This document shows, in pieces, positions 1 to 5,250 of a stretch of DNA of 5,250 bases; position 1 is the first letter of the stretch; each line of letters opens with the position of its first letter. Below the pieces are notes generated by a model. It had not been told where the DNA came from. It saw only the letters and a list, made by a program, of their open reading frames with translations, and ran no database searches. The stretch is from assembly GCA_005882235.1 (NCBI GenBank), contig VBCT01000140.1:1-5250 (forward strand), read 5' to 3'. This stretch comes from Betaproteobacteria bacterium (GTDB lineage Bacteria > Pseudomonadota > Gammaproteobacteria > Burkholderiales > SG8-39). A program made the position numbers and the translations under genes.

Positions 1-362
1 TGGACGACGAGCGCCCTTCCAAGGAGCGCCGCCATCATGCCGCCGGGAAACGAGATGTAGCCGCCCATGCCGAGGACCACGTCCGGGCGATGCGCGAAGA
101 TCGCGCGCGCGCTTTGCCAGAAAGCGACGAGCAGCCTGAGCGGCAGGAAAAGAAACGCGAGCAGCCCCCTGCCCCGCACGCCCGAAAAACTTACCCAGGC
201 CATGTCGTAGCCGTGCTTGGGAACCAAGGTCGCTTCCATGCCCGTCTTGGCCCCGAGCCACACCACGCGCCAGCCGGCCTTGCGCAGGTGGTCGGCCACG
301 GCGAGACCGGGGAAGACATGTCCCCCCGTTCCACCCGCCATGATCATGATGGTTCGCGCCAT
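1..362 (-). CDS. murG: MurG, UDP-GlcNAc:lipid I N-acetylglucosaminyltransferase (N-terminal part, 3' end beyond window)
   Basis: MurG adds GlcNAc from UDP-GlcNAc to lipid I, giving lipid II, on the cytoplasmic face of the inner membrane (GT-B fold, GT28 family). The visible 120 residues cover most of the N-terminal acceptor-binding domain. The glycine-rich loop [16 protein letters not shown] starts at residue 8, with the conserved His at 15. ME..LVPKHG follows at about 42-51, then a hydrophobic/basic stretch at about 67-88 ([16 protein letters not shown]) that fits the membrane-association patch, and the second glycine loop [11 protein letters not shown] at 98-108. The frame runs off the left edge two bases into codon 121, which probably encodes the His of the usual HEQN motif. 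The UDP-GlcNAc-binding C-terminal domain is not in the window. I chose the ATG at 362-360, 7 nt after the ftsW stop. Later in-frame ATGs at 347 and 341 would leave almost nothing before the glycine loop. The start has only a weak Shine-Dalgarno (GAAG overlapping the ftsW stop), so coupling to ftsW is likely. murC would be expected next. Confidence 0.97.
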   Translation of the reverse strand, partial: MARTIMIMAGGTGGHVFPGLAVADHLRKAGWRVVWLGAKTGMEATLVPKHGYDMAWVSFSGVRGRGLLAFLFLPLRLLVAFWQSARAIFAHRPDVVLGMGGYISFPGGMMAALLGRALVV

Positions 363-369
363 GATGGCT

Positions 370-1530
370 TCACGCCGCTGTCCCTCGCATCAGTTGGCGA
401 TTTTCCCAATCGATTCGGAGCAGCATCGCGAGCGCCATGCAATTCGCGAGCAGGCTGCTCCCGCCGAAGCTCATGAGCGGAAGGGTGAGGCCCTTGGTGG
501 GCAGCACGCCCATGTTCACACCCATGTTGATAAACGACTGCACCCCGAACCACACTCCGATCCCTTGAGCGACCAGCGCCGGATACGGGCGTTCTAAGGC
601 CACCGCCTGGCGGCCGATGGCGAATGCCCTCAGCACCAGCCACGAAAAGAGCGCGATTACCGCGATCACCCCCACAAATCCCAGCTCTTCGCCTATCACC
701 GCGAGCAGAAAGTCGGTATGCGCTTCCGGGAGATAGAGGAGCTTCTCGACGCTCGCCCCCAATCCGACGCCGAACCATTCGCCGCGGCCGAATGCAATCA
801 GCGCATGCGAAAGCTGGTAGCCGCGGCCGAACGGATCCGACCAGGGATCCATGAAGCCGAAAATCCGTTGCATGCGGTACGGGGAGGACAAGACCAGTCC
901 GACGAAGCCCGCTGCCATCATCACGAGCAAACCCCCAAACCACTTGCCGTTCATGCCGCCGAGGAACAGGATCCCCGTAGCGATCGCCGTGATCACGACG
1001 AAAGCGCCGAAGTCGGGCTCTCGCAGCAAGAGCCAGCCGACCACCAGCATCACCGCAAACATCGGGAGAAGGCCACGCTTGAAGCTGTGCATCAGGGCGA
1101 GCTTGCGCACCGTGTAGTCGGCCGCGTAAAGAACGACGAACAGCTTCATGAACTCGGAGGGCTGCAACGTTGCAAGCCCGAGCGAGAGCCAGCGACGCGC
1201 TCCGTTGACTTCCCGACCCAGTCCAGGAGCGAGCAACAGGGCGAGCAGCGCGACGCCGAGCACGAAAAGCCACGGCGCCGCCTGCTGCCACAGACGCACG
1301 GGGACCTGGAAGGCGAGCATCCCGGCGAACATGCTCGCGGCGAGAAACAGCGCGTGCCGCTCGAGGAAGTACGCGGACTTTCCCCCGGTGAACTTACTCG
1401 CCTCGGCCATCGCGATCGAAGAGGAGTACACCATCACCATTCCGAACGTAAGCAGGAGAAGGGCCGCCCACAGCACGCTGCTGTCGTACTCGGCAAGGGG
1501 CGCTCGACCCGGGCTAATGCTTCGGAGCAT
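370..1530 (-). CDS. ftsW: FtsW, SEDS-family septal peptidoglycan glycosyltransferase
   Basis: FtsW is a polytopic inner-membrane protein of the divisome. With its class B PBP partner (FtsI/PBP3) it polymerises lipid II into septal glycan strands. The 386-residue product (E. coli about 414) has about ten hydrophobic segments: roughly 18-38, 55-76, 86-102, 120-140, 153-168, 175-191, 196-216, 275-302, 320-340 and 350-372. SEDS hallmarks are visible: [11 protein letters not shown] near 108-118 followed by QPSEFMKL (123-130), LLLREPDFG (167-175), the large periplasmic loop at about 217-272, [17 protein letters not shown] (268-284) and the C-terminal [21 protein letters not shown] block (339-359). 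Asp273 in HTDF aligns with the essential periplasmic Asp of FtsW/RodA. I chose the ATG at 1530-1528 because it gives a normal-length N-terminus and has a good Shine-Dalgarno 6 nt upstream. The frame stays open further upstream, but that stretch only shadows the murD C-terminus. The gene overlaps murD by 17 nt and stops (TGA) 7 nt before murG. Confidence 0.97.
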   Translation of the reverse strand: MLRSISPGRAPLAEYDSSVLWAALLLLTFGMVMVYSSSIAMAEASKFTGGKSAYFLERHALFLAASMFAGMLAFQVPVRLWQQAAPWLFVLGVALLALLLAPGLGREVNGARRWLSLGLATLQPSEFMKLFVVLYAADYTVRKLALMHSFKRGLLPMFAVMLVVGWLLLREPDFGAFVVITAIATGILFLGGMNGKWFGGLLVMMAAGFVGLVLSSPYRMQRIFGFMDPWSDPFGRGYQLSHALIAFGRGEWFGVGLGASVEKLLYLPEAHTDFLLAVIGEELGFVGVIAVIALFSWLVLRAFAIGRQAVALERPYPALVAQGIGVWFGVQSFINMGVNMGVLPTKGLTLPLMSFGGSSLLANCMALAMLLRIDWENRQLMRGTAA

Positions 1531-2899
1531 CGATGACTCTTTCCACCGCCAGGCGAAACACTTCTCCCCGATGCCTGTAGTCACGGAACATGTCGAAGCT
1601 CGCGCAGGCGGGCGAAAGGAGCACCGCATCGCCCGGGCGCGCCGCTTGCGCGGCCAGCGCCACCGCCTGGTCCATGGATGCGGCGCGTCGGATCGGGACG
1701 CCTGCGCCTGCCACCGCCGCTTCGATCAACAGCGCGTCGCGGCCGATCAGCACCATTTCGCGCGCCGAGCGCGCGACCGCCTCCTTCAAGGGCGAAAAAT
1801 CCTGCCCCTTGCCATCGCCCCCGGCGATGAGAACCAGTTTTGAATCGAGCCGCGCGAGCCCGACGAGCGCCGCAACCGTCGAGCCGACGTTGGTGCCCTT
1901 GGAATCGTCATACCAGCGCACACCGTCCGCTTCCCCGATGAGCTCGACGCGATGCGGGAGCCCCTTGAACTCGCGCAGCGCCGCAAGCAGGGGCTGGAGC
2001 GGCAAGCCGAGTGCGCGGCACAGCGCGAGCGCCGCGAGAGCGTTCGCGGCATTGTGCAGTCCGGCGAGCTTCATTTCCCGTACCGCAAGGAGCGCATTTG
2101 CGCCTTGCGCGAGCCAGGGCTCGCCGCCCCGCTCGAGCAGACCCCAGTCCTCCGCGTGCCGAGGGGCGTCGAGGCCGAAGGTGCTCGTTTTCCTGCCGGG
2201 CAGCGCCATTGCGAGGCTGCGCGGGTCATCGCGATTGAGCACCTGAATGCCGTCACCGGAAAAAACCCGCGCCTTGGCGCGAGCGTAATCGTCGATGCTG
2301 CGGTACCGGTCCAGATGGTCTTCGGTGACGTTGAGGACCGTGGCTGCGTCTGCAGCAAGCGAGGCGGTCGTCTCGAGCTGGAAGCTCGAGACCTCCAGCA
2401 CCCACAGGCCCGCGGCGCGTCCTGCATCTTCGCGGCGCATGAGCGCGTCCAGCACCGCCGGCCCGATGTTTCCGGCGACCTCGCAGTCGACCCCCGCGGC
2501 TCTCGCCATCGCACCGGCGAGGGAAGTCACGGTGCTCTTGCCGTTGGTGCCCGTCACCGCGATGATCCGCGCGTGACGCTCCGGGAGCGCCTGCGCGAAC
2601 AACTCGATGTCGCCCACGACCTCTATGTCCGCATCGAGCGCACGCCGCACCGAAGGCTCTGCGAGCGGCACGCCCGGGCTGACGGCGACAAGGTCGATGT
2701 CGGCGAACATTTCGTCCCGGAACGGGCCGCTGTTCGCAGGAACGGACGGTAGCGAGCGCTTGAGCTCCGCGAGTCGCGGCGGGCCCGTGCGCGTATCGGC
2801 GACGCGCACCGACGCGCCCCGTCGTGCGAGCCATTTCGCCATCGACAAACCCGTGTCACCCAAACCGAGCACCAGCACCTTTCTGCCAGCGAGATTCAC
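1514..2899 (-). CDS. murD: MurD, UDP-N-acetylmuramoyl-L-alanine:D-glutamate ligase
   Basis: MurD is the cytoplasmic ATP-dependent Mur ligase that adds D-Glu to UDP-MurNAc-L-Ala. The 461-residue product (E. coli 438) has all three Mur-ligase domains. The N-terminal Rossmann-like UDP-binding domain opens with [22 protein letters not shown] (7-28). The central ATPase domain has the P-loop GTNGKST (117-123), the Glu of LEVSSFQLE (Glu169), [10 protein letters not shown] with His195, and YARAKARVF. In the last, Lys209 aligns with the carbamylated Lys198 of E. coli Mur[11 protein letters not shown] (281-290) is the usual Mur-ligase Asn/His motif. The C-terminal domain carries GLPHRVE (313-319), [13 protein letters not shown] (329-341) and [22 protein letters not shown] (427-448). 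I chose the GTG at 2899-2897 because it lies just before the Rossmann strand and forms a GTGA overlap with the mraY stop. The open frame continues to 3256, but only as a shadow of mraY. The Shine-Dalgarno is weak, so translation probably depends on coupling to mraY. No catalytic residue appears to be missing. Confidence 0.97.
   Translation of the reverse strand: MNLAGRKVLVLGLGDTGLSMAKWLARRGASVRVADTRTGPPRLAELKRSLPSVPANSGPFRDEMFADIDLVAVSPGVPLAEPSVRRALDADIEVVGDIELFAQALPERHARIIAVTGTNGKSTVTSLAGAMARAAGVDCEVAGNIGPAVLDALMRREDAGRAAGLWVLEVSSFQLETTASLAADAATVLNVTEDHLDRYRSIDDYARAKARVFSGDGIQVLNRDDPRSLAMALPGRKTSTFGLDAPRHAEDWGLLERGGEPWLAQGANALLAVREMKLAGLHNAANALAALALCRALGLPLQPLLAALREFKGLPHRVELIGEADGVRWYDDSKGTNVGSTVAALVGLARLDSKLVLIAGGDGKGQDFSPLKEAVARSAREMVLIGRDALLIEAAVAGAGVPIRRAASMDQAVALAAQAARPGDAVLLSPACASFDMFRDYRHRGEVFRLAVERVIDAPKH
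1537..1544 (-). promoter_or_regulatory. Shine-Dalgarno of ftsW (GGAAAGAG)
   Basis: The purine run GGAAAGAG lies on the minus strand 6 nt before the ATG at 1530, within the murD C-terminal codons. It decides the ftsW start against the more upstream in-frame ATG at 1629, which would add 33 residues that are only the frame-shifted shadow of murD. Confidence 0.7.
2896..2899 (-). promoter_or_regulatory. GTGA stop-start overlap of mraY and murD
   Basis: On the minus strand the bases GTGA contain both the murD start (GTG, 2899-2897) and the mraY stop (TGA, 2898-2896). The region just upstream holds only a poor Shine-Dalgarno match (GAAG within TTTGAAGCTGCG). The arrangement is typical of termination-reinitiation coupling, which would tie MurD synthesis to MraY translation. 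The coupling is inferred; the overlap is seen directly. Confidence 0.75.
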
Positions 2900-4050
2900 C
2901 GCAGCTTCAAAGTGGACAGACCGAACAGGACCAGCATCATGGTGATGATCCAGAACCGCACGACAACCTGCGACTCCTTCCACCCCGAGAGCTCGTAGTG
3001 GTGATGAAGCGGCGCCATTCGGAAAATGCGTTTGCCGCCGCTCCATTTGAAATAGAGCACCTGAAGCATCACCGATACCGTTTCGGCGACGAACACGCCG
3101 CCCATGATGAAAAGCACGATCTCCTGGCGGACGATGACCGCGACCGTGCCGAGCGCGGCGCCCAGGGAAAGCGCGCCCACATCGCCCATGAAGACGTCGG
3201 CGGGATACGCGTTGAACCAGAGAAAGCCCAGGCCCGCACCGATGAGTGCGCCGCAAAACACCGTGAGCTCCGCTGCGCCCGGGATGTAAGGAAAGAGCAG
3301 GTATCGGGAGTAGTCCACGCGCCCCGTGACCATCGCAAACACGCCGAGTCCGCCCGCGACCATCACCGCCGGCATGATGGCGAGCCCGTCCAGCCCGTCG
3401 GTCAGGTTGACTGCGTTCGAGGTCCCGACGATGACGAAGTAGCTGAGCGTGATGAAGCCGAACACGCCGAGCGAGAAGGCGACGTTCTTGGAGAACGGCA
3501 CGATCAGGTCGGCATTCGGAGGCAGACCCATGGAAAATCCACTCCCCACCCAGGCCATGAAGAAATCCAGGACCTTCGCCGTGCTGGGGGCCGACACCGC
3601 GAAGGCGAGATAGGTTGCCGCGACGAGGCCGATCAGCGATTGCCAGAAGAATTTCGCCTTAGGCGAAAGGCCCTTCGGATTGTTCTTCACAACCTTGCGG
3701 TAGTCGTCGACCCAGCCGATCGCGCCGAAGCCGAAGGTGACAACGAGCACGACCCAGACGAATCGGTTGCTGAGGTCTCCCCACAAGAGCGTGGTGATCA
3801 GGATGGAGAGCAGCACCAGCGCCCCGCCCATGGTGGGCGTGCCCGCCTTGGTGAGGTGGGATTGGGGACCATCGTCGCGCACCGCCTGGCCGATCTTGTA
3901 GGCGGTGAGCTTCCGGATCACCAGCGGACCTGCGAGCAGCGAGATCGCGAGCGCGGTGAGCGTCGCGAGAACCGCGCGCAGCGTGATGTACTGGAACACG
4001 TTGAACGCGCGCACGTCCTGGGCGAGCCATTGCGTGAGAGCGAGGAGCAT
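2896..4050 (-). CDS. mraY: MraY, phospho-N-acetylmuramoyl-pentapeptide transferase
   Basis: MraY is an integral inner-membrane enzyme. It transfers phospho-MurNAc-pentapeptide from UDP to undecaprenyl phosphate, making lipid I and releasing UMP. The product is 384 residues (E. coli 360; my recollection of betaproteobacterial MraY is slightly under 390). About ten hydrophobic segments are visible, near 25-45, 74-90, 97-113, 134-152, 192-209, 222-242, 262-278, 289-307, 311-331 and 361-381. Family motifs appear in order: [13 protein letters not shown] (64-76), GWVDDYRK (112-119) with the Asp pair 115/116, [16 protein letters not shown] (209-224), [11 protein letters not shown] (287-297) with Asp290 matching the third catalytic Asp, and MAPLHHHYE (345-353) with the His triad 349-351. 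The third motif more often reads HHHFE. The cytoplasmic loop before it ([10 protein letters not shown]) is shorter than I recall in Burkholderia, so a lineage outside that genus is plausible. The ATG at 4050-4048 directly abuts the murF stop and has the strongest Shine-Dalgarno in the window. The 3' end overlaps murD by 4 nt. Confidence 0.98.
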   Translation of the reverse strand: MLLALTQWLAQDVRAFNVFQYITLRAVLATLTALAISLLAGPLVIRKLTAYKIGQAVRDDGPQSHLTKAGTPTMGGALVLLSILITTLLWGDLSNRFVWVVLVVTFGFGAIGWVDDYRKVVKNNPKGLSPKAKFFWQSLIGLVAATYLAFAVSAPSTAKVLDFFMAWVGSGFSMGLPPNADLIVPFSKNVAFSLGVFGFITLSYFVIVGTSNAVNLTDGLDGLAIMPAVMVAGGLGVFAMVTGRVDYSRYLLFPYIPGAAELTVFCGALIGAGLGFLWFNAYPADVFMGDVGALSLGAALGTVAVIVRQEIVLFIMGGVFVAETVSVMLQVLYFKWSGGKRIFRMAPLHHHYELSGWKESQVVVRFWIITMMLVLFGLSTLKLR

Positions 4051-5250
4051 CTAGTGCCCTCCTGCCGAAGGGGGATCGCCGGCCAGGGCTTGGACGACCC
4101 GCTCCATGCGCATGAAGCGCGAGCCCTTTACAAGCACCGTGGTCCGCGGCCGCAGTTCCCCTCGGGCCGCGGCGATCAAGTCCTCCACGGTGGCGAAATG
4201 TCGGGCCCCTTCTCCGAAGGCCTCTACGCAAGCACGAGACAGCGCGCCCACGGCATACAGACGGTCTATGCCGCGCTCGCGCGCGTAACGGCCGATCTCC
4301 TGATGGAATTCCACGCCGCGCTCGCCCACTTCCCCCATGTCGCCGAGCAGGAGGACTTTCGCGCCGGCTTCCGCGGCAAGCACGTCGATCGCAGCGCGCA
4401 CCGAATCCGGATTGGCGTTGTAGCTATCGTCGATGAGTTTCGCCCCCGAGGAAGCGGTCCGGGGCTGCATTCGTCCGCCGACCGGACGGAACGCCGCAAG
4501 ACCCCGCTCTACCGCTTCGAGGCTTGCACCTGCGACCAGGGAGCACGCGGCAGCGGCGAGGGCGTTCAGAACATTGTGCCGGCCGTCGACATGTAGCTCG
4601 ACCCTTGCCGCACCCTGCGGGGTGCGTAGATCGATCTCGCTTCCGAAATGCGTGAGGCGGTGGCGACCACTTACCTGCGCAGGTTTCTCGAGTCCGAAGT
4701 CCCGAACGCGCCTACCCGCGAGAAGCCCACGCCAATACCCGGAGAACTCGTCGTCCGCGTTGATCACGCCCGTGCCCTCGGGCCGCATCGCTGCGAACAC
4801 CGTGCCGTGCTCACGCGCAACCGCCGCGACGCCCTTCATGAACTCCTGGTGTTCACGCTGGGCGTTGTTGATGAGCGCGACCGTCGGAGAAGCGATGGCG
4901 GCGAGGGTAGCGGTTTCTCCCGGGTGATTGACCCCCAGCTCGACTACCGCCGCGCGATGGTTCCGGCGCAGTTTCAGCAACGTCTGAGGCAGGCCGATGT
5001 CGTTGTTGAGGTTGCCCTCGGTCGCAAGCGCGTTCGTCTCGCCGAAATGCTCGCGCAGGATCGCGGCGATCATCTCCTTGACCGTGGTCTTGCCATTGGA
5101 GCCGATGACTGCCACCAGCGGAATGTCGACGAGCCCGCGCCAATGCGCGGCGAGCCGTCCGAGCGCGAGACGCGAGTTTTCGACGACGAGAAATGGAAGG
5201 TCCCCCCGAGAAGCATCGGGTTCCTCGACGATTGCTGCGGCGGCTCCGCG
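4051..5250 (-). CDS. murF: MurF, UDP-MurNAc-tripeptide:D-alanyl-D-alanine ligase (5' end beyond window)
   Basis: MurF is the cytoplasmic Mur ligase that uses ATP to add D-Ala-D-Ala to the UDP-MurNAc-tripeptide, completing the pentapeptide that MraY uses. The last 399 residues are visible, and comparison with family lengths (about 450-460) suggests roughly 50-70 N-terminal residues lie past the right edge. In visible numbering: end of the N-terminal domain with LPFLVVENSRLALGRLAAHWR (18-38), P-loop GSNGKTTVKEM (50-60), EGNLNNDIGLPQTLL (78-92), VVELGVNHPGE (102-112), INNAQREHQEFM (127-138), GRHNVLNALAA (223-233), LIDDSYNANPDSV (272-284), LLLGDMGEVG (300-309) and VLVKGSRFMRME (372-383). The first GTG that could be read as a start (5115) is internal, because the frame and MurF-like sequence continue to 5250. 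One oddity is His148 where E. coli MurF has its carbamylated Lys. The gene ends in TAG immediately before the mraY ATG. murE should lie upstream, by the usual cluster order. Confidence 0.97.
   Translation of the reverse strand, partial: RGAAAAIVEEPDASRGDLPFLVVENSRLALGRLAAHWRGLVDIPLVAVIGSNGKTTVKEMIAAILREHFGETNALATEGNLNNDIGLPQTLLKLRRNHRAAVVELGVNHPGETATLAAIASPTVALINNAQREHQEFMKGVAAVAREHGTVFAAMRPEGTGVINADDEFSGYWRGLLAGRRVRDFGLEKPAQVSGRHRLTHFGSEIDLRTPQGAARVELHVDGRHNVLNALAAAACSLVAGASLEAVERGLAAFRPVGGRMQPRTASSGAKLIDDSYNANPDSVRAAIDVLAAEAGAKVLLLGDMGEVGERGVEFHQEIGRYARERGIDRLYAVGALSRACVEAFGEGARHFATVEDLIAAARGELRPRTTVLVKGSRFMRMERVVQALAGDPPSAGGH
4058..4063 (-). promoter_or_regulatory. Shine-Dalgarno of mraY (AGGAGG)
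   Basis: A perfect AGGAGG lies on the minus strand 7 nt before the mraY ATG (GCACTAG spacer), inside the last codons of murF. It supports the ATG at 4050 and is the strongest ribosome-binding site in the window. It suggests that mraY can recruit ribosomes itself even though its start abuts the murF stop. Confidence 0.85.

Noticed and set aside
363..369. Possible promoter or terminator between ftsW and murG
   Set aside because: The gap is only 7 nt, with no room for either element, and no convincing -35/-10 pair stands out in the end of ftsW.
1041..1048. A match to the E. coli Chi octamer (GCTGGTGG on the minus strand), with another at 5112-5119
   Set aside because: Two matches to an 8-mer in 5 kb of GC-rich coding DNA are compatible with chance, and it is not known that this organism uses the E. 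coli Chi sequence.
344..1291. A 315-codon minus-strand open frame within ftsW
   Set aside because: It is in another frame of the same strand as ftsW, is Arg-rich and shows no domain, so it is a frame shadow.
718..1536. A 272-codon plus-strand open frame opposite ftsW
   Set aside because: It is antisense to ftsW, has biased Arg/Glu/His composition and no family motif. It reflects the hydrophobic codon bias of the membrane protein on the other strand.
1531..1629. A 33-residue N-terminal extension of FtsW from an upstream ATG
   Set aside because: It overlaps the murD coding sequence and has no membrane or family character. The ATG at 1530 has a good Shine-Dalgarno and gives a typical FtsW length.
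2900..3256. A 119-residue N-terminal extension of MurD in the same open frame
   Set aside because: The stretch overlaps mraY in another frame and its translation is Arg/His-rich with no similarity to MurD. The protein starts normally at the GTG at 2899.
2824..4596. A 590-codon open frame on the plus strand opposite mraY and the 3' part of murF
   Set aside because: It is fully antisense to two clear genes, and its translation is dominated by Arg, His, Glu and Asp with low complexity and no recognisable domain. Long stop-free antisense frames are expected in GC-rich coding DNA.

Overview
The window is a contiguous stretch of the dcw (division and cell wall) cluster. All five genes lie on the minus strand, so transcription runs from the right edge to the left edge in the order murF (5' end cut off) - mraY - murD - ftsW - murG (3' end cut off). 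This is the canonical proteobacterial order. The DNA is GC-rich (roughly two-thirds by eye). Protein details, such as MraY ending in FGLSTLKLR, MurG with [10 protein letters not shown] and MurF with NNAQREHQEFM, resemble what I recall of Betaproteobacteria, especially Burkholderiales and relatives. The lineage is an inference from recall, not from a search.

Layout from right to left (5' to 3' of the transcript): murF occupies 5250-4051 and its stop codon directly abuts the mraY start (TAGATG). mraY occupies 4050-2896, and its TGA overlaps the GTG start of murD by 4 nt (GTGA). murD occupies 2899-1514 and overlaps ftsW by 17 nt. ftsW occupies 1530-370. After a 7-nt gap murG runs from 362 off the left edge. 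There is no intergenic space that could hold a terminator, RNA gene or independent promoter, and I see no mobile element, CRISPR array or accessory gene.

Together the genes cover the end of cytoplasmic peptidoglycan precursor synthesis and the start of its use. MurD adds D-Glu to UDP-MurNAc-L-Ala. MurF adds D-Ala-D-Ala to complete the pentapeptide. MraY moves phospho-MurNAc-pentapeptide onto undecaprenyl phosphate (lipid I), and MurG adds GlcNAc (lipid II). FtsW is the SEDS polymerase of the divisome that uses lipid II at the septum. The abutting and overlapping gene ends suggest translational coupling along one polycistronic mRNA.

I found no undescribed system here; this is an ordinary housekeeping region. 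The observation most worth a second look is a histidine in MurF at the position that aligns with the carbamylated lysine of the E. coli enzyme. The many long open frames on the opposite strand are best explained as high-GC shadows of these five genes.
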